A stretch of 11,218 nucleotides of DNA from Chloroflexi bacterium RBG_19FT_COMBO_55_16. Lineage in GTDB: Bacteria; Chloroflexota; Anaerolineae; Anaerolineales; UBA4823. This document shows, one piece after another, positions 1 to 6,185 of this stretch. A program made the translations under genes and the position numbers. The stretch is taken from positions 1 to 11,218 of the forward strand of contig MGOK01000048.1 in the NCBI GenBank assembly GCA_001795335.1, read 5' to 3'. The notes beneath the pieces are model-generated. The model saw only the letters and a program-made list of their open reading frames with translations, was not told where the DNA came from and ran no database searches. The number at the start of each line of letters is the position of its first letter. Positions within the stretch are counted from its first letter, which is position 1.

Positions 1-46
1 CAATGATAACATGCTCTTCGATCTCCGTCCGTTCCTGGGTGATCAT
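1..46 (-). CDS. Possible start of an unidentified gene leaving the left edge
   Basis: On the minus strand an ATG at 46-44 opens a frame with no stop to the window edge; its 15 visible residues are mostly polar and charged and include QERTEIEEH. No Shine-Dalgarno is visible. The same frame stays open upstream through the insertion-sequence end to an ATG at 91-89 and then the transposase stop at 100-98. Plus-strand frames 2 and 3 are also open here and end at stops at 80-82 and 72-74, so this could instead be the C-terminus of a plus-strand gene. The fragment is too short to assign a function, and the strand choice is an inference. Confidence 0.3.
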   Translation of the reverse strand, partial: MITQERTEIEEHVII

Positions 47-68
47 GCGACCAATTTTATCTGGTCGC
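47..68. promoter_or_regulatory. Operator-like inverted repeat at the left edge
   Basis: A perfect 7-bp inverted repeat, GCGACCA and TGGTCGC (47-53 and 62-68), is separated by an A/T-rich 8-nt spacer. It abuts the putative minus-strand start at 46, where a repressor site would be expected. No T-tract follows either arm, so an intrinsic terminator is less likely. The binding protein is unknown, and a chance palindrome cannot be excluded. Confidence 0.35.
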
Positions 69-78
69 CAGTAAACTA

Positions 79-104
79 CTGATGTCTGCATAATTTTCTA
101 AACT
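79..104 (+). repeat. Left terminal inverted repeat of the IS630 element
   Basis: Read inward, this 26-bp end matches the right end at 15 of 26 positions without gaps. The outermost CTGA, an internal TGC and the inner CTAAACT block are identical. The transposase stop codon (98-100) lies inside it. An ATG at 91-89, in the same minus-strand frame after that stop, reads outward into the flank. Confidence 0.65.
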
Positions 105-643
105 TCGTAACCTGCATCTTGGATGAACGCCTGGATCAAATCGTGTTTGCGCTGCAATCGTTTTTTTGCCTTCTGCAGGAGAGCCCCCAGCTCAGGAAGA
201 TTATCACATGCGGTGTTCGCCAGATCAGCCACTTTCAGATAGCTCCATACCCACTCGGCAGGATTGAGTTCTGGTGCATATCCAGGTAACCTTTCGAGAT
301 GAATACGCTTTGTGGCTCCAGAAGCCAGGTAATCTTTGATGACCTGTGAGCGATGGGTTGGACTGCCATCCCAGATCACCAGGAGCAAGCCAGGGATCAA
401 ACGTTGGAGCTGTGTCAGAAAAGCCACCACTTCACGGCTGGTAATCGAATGATCATACGTTTTGAGAAACAACCTGCCTTGCGGCGTCACTGCGCCGATC
501 ACCGAGAGATGGTCGTAGGACAAATACTCCTTCAAAATCGGTGTGCAGCCGCAGGGGGCATAAGTACGCACCACCATCGGCAGCAGGTAGAAGCCCGACT
601 CGTCTATGAAGACGAGCGTTCGTCCTTCTTGGGCAGCCTTTTT
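98..643 (-). CDS. IS630 transposase, C-terminal frame (DDE catalytic domain)
   Basis: This frame continues the transposase after the slippery A7 run and carries the whole DDE catalytic domain. The first Asp is in LVFIDESGF (codon 604-602), the second in VIWDGSPTHR (370-368) and the Glu in ELNPAEW (256-254). About 37 residues separate the last two, as expected for IS630/Tc1-mariner enzymes that bind two metal ions and insert at TA. The open frame extends upstream to 826, but residues before the A-run do not resemble transposase, whereas the overlapping frame does, so that part is a shadow. The domain ends at a TAG inside the left terminal repeat. It has no plausible initiation signal of its own and is probably made only as a frameshift fusion. 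Confidence 0.85.
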   Translation of the reverse strand, partial: KKAAQEGRTLVFIDESGFYLLPMVVRTYAPCGCTPILKEYLSYDHLSVIGAVTPQGRLFLKTYDHSITSREVVAFLTQLQRLIPGLLLVIWDGSPTHRSQVIKDYLASGATKRIHLERLPGYAPELNPAEWVWSYLKVADLANTACDNLPELGALLQKAKKRLQRKHDLIQAFIQDAGYEV

Positions 644-1104
644 TTCAGCTCTGGCCACCGCTCGGCTTTCCATCGACGGATCTCGGCTTCCTTGCGCTGT
701 TTGGCTCGCCGAATGGGCTTTTGCGGCGTCCAGTCCAGCTCTTTCAGAATGCGGCTGACGTGGGCTGGGTGGTACTTCACGCCCAACTCTCGTTCGATGA
801 CCTTCGCCACCCGTGGACAAGTCCACAGATCGCCCCGAAAACCAAAACTTTCAGCCCCTCGTTCTAATAACCCTGGAATGCGCTGGCGATCTTCCGTGCT
901 CAAACGGCGAGGAGAGCCTGTGGATTTCCGTGCTTTGAGCGCCGCCTCCCCTCCTTCCTTACCCGCTTTGATCCATTGGCTGACTGCTCCTTTGGTGACG
1001 CCTAACGCTTCGGCGATTTGCTTCTGCGGCCAGCCCGCCTGGTACAACACCCAGGCTCGTATTCGACGTTCTTCTTTCCAGCTTTTAGGTTCTTTCTTGG
1101 CCAT
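604..1104 (-). CDS. IS630 transposase, N-terminal frame (helix-turn-helix part)
   Basis: This 166-residue frame encodes the DNA-binding half of an IS630 transposase. It starts MAKKEPKSW. A first helix-turn-helix follows, seen as the WPQKQIAEALGVTKGAVSQW segment, and then a second winged-helix-like region containing PRRLSTEDR and LDWTPQKP, which is typical of IS630 proteins. It ends at a TAG overlapping the codon for the first catalytic Asp in the other frame, so alone it lacks the catalytic core. The full enzyme would come from a -1 shift at the A7 run near residue 153, giving about 335 residues, the usual family size. The ATG at 1104 is chosen over an upstream TTG inside the terminal repeat; only a weak purine stretch precedes it. 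The truncated product might act as a binding regulator of transposition, which is an inference. Confidence 0.85.
   Translation of the reverse strand: MAKKEPKSWKEERRIRAWVLYQAGWPQKQIAEALGVTKGAVSQWIKAGKEGGEAALKARKSTGSPRRLSTEDRQRIPGLLERGAESFGFRGDLWTCPRVAKVIERELGVKYHPAHVSRILKELDWTPQKPIRRAKQRKEAEIRRWKAERWPELKKRLPKKDERSSS
639..645 (-). other. A7 slippery run joining the two transposase frames
   Basis: On the coding strand a run of seven A follows CTG and precedes GGCTGCC. The upstream frame reads CTG AAA AAA AGG; a -1 slip gives AAG GCT GCC and enters the catalytic frame, producing ELKKKAAQEG at the junction. Many IS630 elements use -1 ribosomal frameshifting or transcriptional slippage on such runs. 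A single-base mutation that inactivated the element would look the same, but the long homopolymer exactly at the junction favours a programmed shift. Confidence 0.6.
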
Positions 1105-1121
1105 GCGGCCTATCAAACCAC

Positions 1122-1147
1122 AGTTTAGTGTTATCCGCAAGGGTCAG
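1122..1147 (-). repeat. Right terminal inverted repeat of the IS630 element
   Basis: Read inward on the minus strand, this end begins CTGACCCTTGC and finishes with CTAAACT, mirroring the left end. A TTG at 1140 lies within it and would be an improbable translation start. The preferred transposase start is the ATG at 1104, inside the element. Confidence 0.65.
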
Positions 1148-1151
1148 TAAG

Positions 1152-1179
1152 TGGTTAACTCAAAAACTGTATTTAACCA
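1152..1179. promoter_or_regulatory. Inverted repeat next to the IS, upstream of the membrane operon
   Basis: A perfect 7-bp inverted repeat, TGGTTAA and TTAACCA (1152-1158 and 1173-1179), has a 14-nt spacer and lies 3 bases beyond the right TA duplication. The surrounding gap 1150-1286 is noncoding as far as can be seen. It contains TACAAT at 1280-1285, but no convincing -35 at standard spacing. The repeat could be an operator for the downstream cluster or for the divergent left-edge gene, or a chance palindrome. Confidence 0.3.
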
Positions 1180-1286
1180 GCTACATTCGAGGCTTCAGCC
1201 GATTTACTAATCTGCCGGCAGACCCGCTGTAAGTGATTGTGGCGGCATCGAGTACGGCCAATTGTGGTACATTTGCGACTACAATC

Positions 1287-2858
1287 ATGTTCATTTACCT
1301 GTCCATTTTACTTCTGCTACTAAGTCCTCTCGCTATGCTGATCCTCCGCCTGGCGCGGCCTAATTTCGTTTACCACTGGCTGATCGCCGTGGCGGGAGCC
1401 TTGGTGGCGTGGCCGATGTTGATCGTAGCCGGGTTGCGGCTCCCCCAAACGCTTACCCTGGTTACGTGGCAGATTGGAACGGTGTTCTCCAGCGCGGTAA
1501 ATCTGTCGTTAGACCAGTTCTCATGGCCGTATGCCTTAGGATTGACATCCCTGGTTCTGGCGGTGATCCTGACCGATGTGGCGCGCGCTGCTGAAGCCGA
1601 CTGGGCGAATTGGGCTGGCAGCCTGTTTCTAACCGCCTTGGGTTTGCTGGCGGTGATGGCGGGTAACCCTCTTACCTTATTACTTGCCTGGACAGCCATT
1701 GATCTGTTTGAGCTATTTGTCTTGTTGGGTGTAGTTTTCCCAAGCGTCGTGAGAGAGCGCATTGTGATCGCCTTTTCAGCGCGCGTGCTGGGGAGCGTAT
1801 TGTTGATCGCCGCAGGGATGGTGGCATGGTCAGATAACGAGACTCTAACTTATGCCATCAGTTCTCCACCGGCCATTCTTCTGATGATTTTAGCGGCGGG
1901 CTTGCGCCTGGGAGTGTTCCCATTACACCTCCCCTTCCTGCAAGAACCGCCTCTCCGCCGGGGATTGGGAACCGTGACGCGTCTGATGCCGACCGTGACT
2001 GCCCTGGTTCTTTTAGCGCGCATGGCTTCCGCTCTGGAGCAGGCCGGGGTGAAGGTATTGTTGGCGCCGATTTTACTTGGGCTGGCTGGATTGGCAGCCT
2101 TGTACGCCGGCGCTTCCTGGTTGACCGCGGCAAACGAGCTGGAAGGTCGACCTAAATGGATCCTTGGGATGGCGTCAATTGTGATGGCTTCAACGATCCG
2201 CGCCCAACCAGCAGCCAGCCTGGCATGGGGCGTAGCGACTGTGTTTTCCGGAGGAATACTCTTTCTTTCGTCGCTGCGCGATCGGCGCCTTTCCTGGCTG
2301 CTATTATTAGGCTTGGCGGGCATCTCAGCCTTGCCGTTCATGCCTGCCTGGAATGGGGCCCGTCTCTTCCACGCTCCTTTCGACCCCATCTTATTGCTCT
2401 TTTTCATTGCCCTTGTATTGCTGATGCTCGGCTATTATCGCCATACTTTGCGCCCAGGGGATCGCCTGGCAGGTGTAGAGCGATGGGTGTGGGTGATTTA
2501 TCCTGTGGGATTGGCACTATTGCCAGCAACACATTTTGCCATCGGGTGGTTGACGAAACCAACCCTTGCGGATGTCTCGCTTTCCCAATGGTTGATAGGA
2601 CCCATTATGGTGGCTTTGTTGATCGCTGGGATCATCTGGGGGCAAAGGGTCATCATGGTTCCTAAATTTATAGGGGACATCCTGGATTACGTGTTTTCAT
2701 TTAGATGGCTGTTCTTCCTGTTTGGAATGTTCTTCAGGTGGTTTGAGCGGTTGGTTAGTTTCCTGACAACGGTCCTGGAAGGGGAAGGTGGCTTGTTGTG
2801 GATCTTGTTATGGATCGTGTTGCTACTCTCGTTCCTGGCGACCAGGAGAGGAGGTTGA
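1287..2858 (+). CDS. NuoM/NuoL-like antiporter-type membrane subunit
   Basis: The product is a 523-residue, very hydrophobic protein with roughly 14 membrane helices, related to the proton-translocating subunits of complex I, group 4 hydrogenases and Mrp antiporters. Evidence is the GNPLTLLLAW helix near residues 126-135, the LRLGVFPLH motif at 206-214 (compare FKLxxxPFH of the family) and the C-terminal LEGEGGLLWILLW. Two family-critical charges differ. The Glu after the helix-5 Trp is Thr136, with Asp139 and Glu142 nearby, and the helix-7 Lys is Arg207. It is the first gene of a three-gene operon and should act in the cytoplasmic membrane moving protons or Na+; that function is inferred. 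The ATG start is preferred because it places a membrane helix at once. An in-frame GTG at 1233 would add an odd 18-residue leader, and neither start has a clear Shine-Dalgarno. Exact subfamily is unknown. Confidence 0.75.
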   Translation: MFIYLSILLLLLSPLAMLILRLARPNFVYHWLIAVAGALVAWPMLIVAGLRLPQTLTLVTWQIGTVFSSAVNLSLDQFSWPYALGLTSLVLAVILTDVARAAEADWANWAGSLFLTALGLLAVMAGNPLTLLLAWTAIDLFELFVLLGVVFPSVVRERIVIAFSARVLGSVLLIAAGMVAWSDNETLTYAISSPPAILLMILAAGLRLGVFPLHLPFLQEPPLRRGLGTVTRLMPTVTALVLLARMASALEQAGVKVLLAPILLGLAGLAALYAGASWLTAANELEGRPKWILGMASIVMASTIRAQPAASLAWGVATVFSGGILFLSSLRDRRLSWLLLLGLAGISALPFMPAWNGARLFHAPFDPILLLFFIALVLLMLGYYRHTLRPGDRLAGVERWVWVIYPVGLALLPATHFAIGWLTKPTLADVSLSQWLIGPIMVALLIAGIIWGQRVIMVPKFIGDILDYVFSFRWLFFLFGMFFRWFERLVSFLTTVLEGEGGLLWILLWIVLLLSFLATRRGG

Positions 2859-2861
2859 CGG

Positions 2862-3458
2862 GTGAATTTCGAGACGCTCGCCTTGCCAGCGGTGTTCGTT
2901 GTCTATATAGCCGCTGTTCTTCTGTTGATCAGCTCGGACTGGCGTTTGAGTATCGCCGTCCTGGCTTTACAATATGCCGGTATCGTGATCCTGGTGGGAC
3001 TCAGCTGGCCCTTGGAGAAGGCTGTGGTAAAGATGTTAGCAGGGTGGATGGCGGGCGCGGTGCTGGGGTTGGCGCTGATCAGCCTTCCTGGAGGAGGCCG
3101 GACGGAGGATCGTCTTCAATTATCGAGTGTTCTATTTCGATTGTTAGGTGCAGCCCTGGTGGGGTTCGTAGCATTCTATTGGGGGCCAACAATAATCGCC
3201 TGGATGCCTAAGGTCGCCCTGGAGCAAGCCTATGGGGGCATGGTTCTAATTGCCCTGGGGTTGTTTCACCTTGGGTTGACTTCACAACCATTAAGAGTGT
3301 GCTTGGGGTTGTTGACCGTGCTGGGTGGTTTTGAGATTTTATACGCTGCGGTAGAAAGCTCGGCCCTGGTGACGGGTTTACTGGCGAGTGTTTCCCTGGG
3401 TTTGGCATTGGTGGGGGCATATTTGTTGACAGTCCCGACCCAGGAGGAAGCCCAATGA
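2862..3458 (+). CDS. NuoK/HyfE/MrpC-like small membrane subunit
   Basis: The product has 198 residues and about six to seven membrane helices, with short loops and a polar tail (TQEEAQ). The second half recalls NuoK, HyfE and MrpC: helices around 122-140, 145-163 and 167-190, the phrase SQPLRVCLGLL (141-151), and buried acidic residues Glu158 and Glu165 in GGFEILYAAVE, comparable to the membrane glutamate of NuoK. The first half, including LQYAGIVILVGLSWP (36-50) and KMLAGWMAGAVLG (57-69), is not matched to a named family here. The whole is about twice the length of NuoK. Translation starts at GTG, 3 nt after the previous stop, with AGGAGG at 2849-2854. The protein probably bridges the two large antiporter-like neighbours in the membrane, which is an inference from subunit order in complex I and Mrp. 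Subfamily assignment is tentative. Confidence 0.65.
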   Translation: MNFETLALPAVFVVYIAAVLLLISSDWRLSIAVLALQYAGIVILVGLSWPLEKAVVKMLAGWMAGAVLGLALISLPGGGRTEDRLQLSSVLFRLLGAALVGFVAFYWGPTIIAWMPKVALEQAYGGMVLIALGLFHLGLTSQPLRVCLGLLTVLGGFEILYAAVESSALVTGLLASVSLGLALVGAYLLTVPTQEEAQ

Positions 3459-4867
3459 ATTCGCCGATCATCTGGATTCTATTTCCTGGCCTCCTTTCGG
3501 CCGGTCTATATATCTTACGTAAATGGGAAAGGCTGGTTGCCATCCTGGCGACCTTGACCGCCCTGAGCCTGGCAGCACTGGCCTGGTGGATGCCAGTAAG
3601 AGAACAATTGTTTGTTGGAACGTGGATTTTACCCTTTTCGGATACATTATCCATCTTTGGACGCCGCTTTACTCTAGAAGCGGTCGATCGTCCGGCGTTG
3701 ATCGTGCTTTATCTTACGGCTGCGTTGTGGTTTGGGGCGTCCCCGGTGGCCCGAACTGGGAAGTTGTTTGTGCCTCTCGGGTTAGGAATGGTTGCCTTGC
3801 TCACGGCAGCGATCGCCGTCGAGCCCTTCTTATATGCCGCTTTATTGATTGAAATGGCGGTCTTGGTCAGCATCCCATTTCTAACTCTACCGGGCGGGCG
3901 AGTTGGTCAGGGAGTGCTGCGATACCTGACTTTTCAAACCCTGGGAATACCTTTTATCCTGTTCACAGGTTGGATGTTGACTGGTGTAGGGACTGCCCCT
4001 GGAGACCAAGGATTGGTGCTGCGCGTCATGGTTACGTTGGGATTGGGGTTTGCTTTTTTGCTGGCCGTCTTTCCATTCCATTCCTGGATCCCGATGCTTA
4101 TCCAAGAGTCCAATCCCTATTCAGCCGCCTTTGTCTTCTTACTCTTGCCTGGTTCGATAATGCTGCTTGGATTGGGTTTTCTTAACAATTTTTCCTGGAT
4201 GCGCACAATGCCAGGTACCTACTTGCTTTTCCGTTCAGCGGGGGTTTTAATGGTTGTTACTGCCGGTCTGTGGGCAGCTTTCCAACGCCATTTGGGCCGC
4301 ATGTTAGCCTATGCCCTGATCCTCGAGATCGGCCTTGCCTTTATTACCATCGGCCTGGCTCAGGGAACTCAGACTGGGACATTCCTGATGATATTCTTCG
4401 CAGCCGTGGTCCCACGCGGGCTAGCATTGGGGGTGTGGGCTTTAGCGTTGTCTGCTTTGAGATCCCAGACTAGAGGCTTAAACTTTTCACAGGTGCAGGG
4501 CTTAGCGCGACGTTTCCCCATCGCCGCTGGAAGCCTGATCTTAGCCCATTTTTCCCTGGCTGGGTTGCCGCTCCTGGCCAGTTTTCCGATCCGCCTGGCC
4601 TTATTGGTTGGCCTGATTCTGGCTTCCCCACCCAGCGCCGTATGGGTATTGGTCGGAATTGTGGGATTATTGATCGGGGGGTTCAGATCACTCGCCGGAT
4701 TAATTGCGGGTACGGATGAGGCCAGGTGGCAGGTGACAGAATCTAGGTTTCTGATTGGATACTTGATCATCGGTGTTCTAGGTCTGTTGATTATGGGTTT
4801 GTTCCCCCAATGGTTCCTGTCTTTCTCGGCCAGCATGCCAAGGGCTTTTGAACAACTGGTGCCCTGA
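3455..4867 (+). CDS. NuoN-like antiporter-type membrane subunit
   Basis: The product is a 470-residue polytopic membrane protein of the NuoN/HyfF/MrpD group, slightly shorter than typical NuoN. Recognisable family blocks are the helix-5 Glu133 in LLIEMAVL, GFAFLLAVFPFHSWIP (198-213), QRHLGRMLAYALILEIG (277-293) and FSLAGLPLLASFPIR (366-380). Against the usual NuoN motifs the helix-7 Lys is Leu202, the helix-8 His is Glu291 and the helix-12 Lys is Arg380, while Glu133 and the PFHSW turn are kept. The start overlaps the preceding stop as ATGA, with AGGAGG at 3442-3447, so translation is coupled. It is the last gene of the operon. It probably conducts H+ or Na+ together with the two upstream proteins; loss of the channel lysine makes normal antiporter-type pumping uncertain. 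Family membership is secure, the transported ion and partner complex are not. Confidence 0.75.
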   Translation: MNSPIIWILFPGLLSAGLYILRKWERLVAILATLTALSLAALAWWMPVREQLFVGTWILPFSDTLSIFGRRFTLEAVDRPALIVLYLTAALWFGASPVARTGKLFVPLGLGMVALLTAAIAVEPFLYAALLIEMAVLVSIPFLTLPGGRVGQGVLRYLTFQTLGIPFILFTGWMLTGVGTAPGDQGLVLRVMVTLGLGFAFLLAVFPFHSWIPMLIQESNPYSAAFVFLLLPGSIMLLGLGFLNNFSWMRTMPGTYLLFRSAGVLMVVTAGLWAAFQRHLGRMLAYALILEIGLAFITIGLAQGTQTGTFLMIFFAAVVPRGLALGVWALALSALRSQTRGLNFSQVQGLARRFPIAAGSLILAHFSLAGLPLLASFPIRLALLVGLILASPPSAVWVLVGIVGLLIGGFRSLAGLIAGTDEARWQVTESRFLIGYLIIGVLGLLIMGLFPQWFLSFSASMPRAFEQLVP

Positions 4868-4873
4868 CGTTAA

Positions 4874-4882
4874 TGCTATAAT
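4874..4882 (+). promoter_or_regulatory. Candidate extended -10 promoter for the coiled-coil-selB unit
   Basis: TGCTATAAT contains a perfect TATAAT -10 box (4877-4882) preceded by the TG of an extended -10. No good -35 is present at 16-18 nt, which extended -10 promoters tolerate. It lies just after the stop of the membrane operon, and the 123-nt gap 4868-4990 holds no gene and no obvious terminator hairpin. Transcription from here would leave a leader of about 100 nt before the ATG at 4991. Confidence 0.45.
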
Positions 4883-4990
4883 TTCCTGACTCTTTTGAGG
4901 CTATTCGTGATTGGTTGATTGAATTTAAGTTATATTAGTCCGAAAACCCGCCGATCAACGCCCTTTTGACTTTCCTGATAGAGGCCAAAC

Positions 4991-6169
4991 ATGGATTCAG
5001 ATCAGATACTCAAGCATTTGGAGTGGTTAGATGACGAGCGCCGTAAGGATAAAGATATTATTTCCAAGCAAGAGGATCGGATAACCTCTTTGGAGGGAAA
5101 CATCGCGGCAGCTCACCAGCAAATCAAAGACCTCAGCGGAGAAGTCGCCCGTCTTTCCGCCGTGAGTGGGCGAATGGACGGATATGACGAAGCGTTGCTT
5201 CAGCAGCGTATTGAAATCAACCGGCAGTTCGAGGAAGTTGAAAAACAAGCCAAGAAGCGCGAAGCAGAAATGGAAAAAGTGCGCCGAGTTGAGATGCGGG
5301 CGGTAGATGGAAGCCAGGCGGAAATGCGCAAGGAGGTTGAATCCATTTCCGGTCTACGCAGAAGCTTGCAGGCACGCGTCGAGGAGGAGACTCGCCTGGC
5401 GCGGCTGATTGACGAGCTACGCATCAAGGTGCAAGACATGCGCCGCAACGAAGAGGAGTACTCTCGCACCTATCGCCTGATGGAAGATGGCCGGCGACAG
5501 GATTCAAAACGCCTTGTCGATCTGCAGGGCGAGGTGACAGCGTTGCGTAAACGGGCCGACGAACAGCGTGGGCAGGGGGAATTACTTGCGTCCAATCTAA
5601 GGAAGGCCGAGGCCCGCCTGATTGAGCTCACCACAGTTGATGCTGAGCGTCGCGACACCTTGACCGGTTTCCTGGATAAGCAGGCGTTGGGGCAGGTGGA
5701 GTACGAGCGCACCTGGAAAGAGTGGCAAGCGCGCATCGAGACTCTAGACAAACAGGCTTCTGAGGTGGAAGCGCAATTTGTATCCATGGACGAAACCCAC
5801 CGCTCGGTGAAACGCCTGAAGGAATCAACCGACGAGTTAATCCAACGCGTCGAGAGGCGCGTAAACGAGATTACTGAGGTGCAGCGTCTGGCGGAGGAGC
5901 GCTTCCGCCAGGAGTGGGTGACGTTTAAAGCCGATGATCAGAAACGTTGGACCAATTACACACTAACCCAGGAGGAGCAGCGCGGTGAAATTGTGCGTAA
6001 CTTCGAGAAAATGGTTGAACAGATCACCCACTTAGATGATACCTTGCAGGAGCTGCAGGATCTGATCCAGCAAATGAACGCGCAAACTGAAAAGCGCCTG
6101 CAGTCATTGTTGGCAGGAGTGCATGATTGGGTGGCTGACTATGAACGTTTATTAGGGCGAGGGCGATAA
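4991..6169 (+). CDS. Soluble coiled-coil protein of unknown function
   Basis: This 392-residue protein is not recognised as a named family. It is almost entirely predicted long helix with heptad-like spacing of hydrophobic residues and very high Glu, Arg, Lys, Gln and Asp content. It contains no proline and no cysteine. There is no signal peptide or membrane segment, so it is probably cytoplasmic. The N-terminus (MDSDQILKHLEWLDDER) and the C-terminus (WVADYERLLGRGR) are the least repetitive parts. Tryptophans cluster at about 240-250 and beyond 300. The start is supported by AGAGG at 4980-4984, six nt upstream. SelB begins 16 nt after its stop, so the two are probably co-transcribed. A structural, scaffold or SMC-like role is possible, but nothing in the sequence names a partner. 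Confidence 0.85.
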   Translation: MDSDQILKHLEWLDDERRKDKDIISKQEDRITSLEGNIAAAHQQIKDLSGEVARLSAVSGRMDGYDEALLQQRIEINRQFEEVEKQAKKREAEMEKVRRVEMRAVDGSQAEMRKEVESISGLRRSLQARVEEETRLARLIDELRIKVQDMRRNEEEYSRTYRLMEDGRRQDSKRLVDLQGEVTALRKRADEQRGQGELLASNLRKAEARLIELTTVDAERRDTLTGFLDKQALGQVEYERTWKEWQARIETLDKQASEVEAQFVSMDETHRSVKRLKESTDELIQRVERRVNEITEVQRLAEERFRQEWVTFKADDQKRWTNYTLTQEEQRGEIVRNFEKMVEQITHLDDTLQELQDLIQQMNAQTEKRLQSLLAGVHDWVADYERLLGRGR

Positions 6170-6185
6170 GCAACGAGGGTAATTC

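Larger units (their letters stand above)
79..1147 (-). mobile_element. IS630-family insertion sequence, about 1069 bp
   Basis: The element is bounded by imperfect inverted repeats at 79-104 and 1122-1147 and flanked on both sides by TA (77-78 and 1148-1149). TA is the target duplication expected for IS630/Tc1-mariner transposition. It contains one transposase split into two overlapping minus-strand frames, and its length fits IS630 elements. Both ends, the HTH region and all three DDE residues are present, so the copy looks complete and potentially active if frameshifting occurs. Removing the element and one TA joins base 78 to base 1150 and restores a compact intergenic region upstream of the membrane operon. 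Confidence 0.8.

Noticed and set aside
646..826. Upstream part of the catalytic transposase frame
   Set aside because: Its residues do not resemble transposase, while the overlapping frame there carries the conserved IS630 N-terminal region.
353..1150. 265-codon plus-strand open frame across the IS
   Set aside because: It is antisense to a transposase with clear HTH and DDE motifs and has no protein-like features of its own.
1233..1286. GTG start giving an 18-residue longer first membrane protein
   Set aside because: The extra leader is polar and unlike family N-termini and has no Shine-Dalgarno; the ATG at 1287 begins a membrane helix directly. It cannot be fully excluded.
1850..2407. Minus-strand open frame within the first membrane gene
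   Set aside because: It is an antisense shadow of a hydrophobic gene, rich in Arg, Ala and Pro with no recognisable motif.
4369..4836. Minus-strand open frame within the NuoN-like gene
   Set aside because: It is antisense to a well-supported membrane protein and has no motif or start signal.
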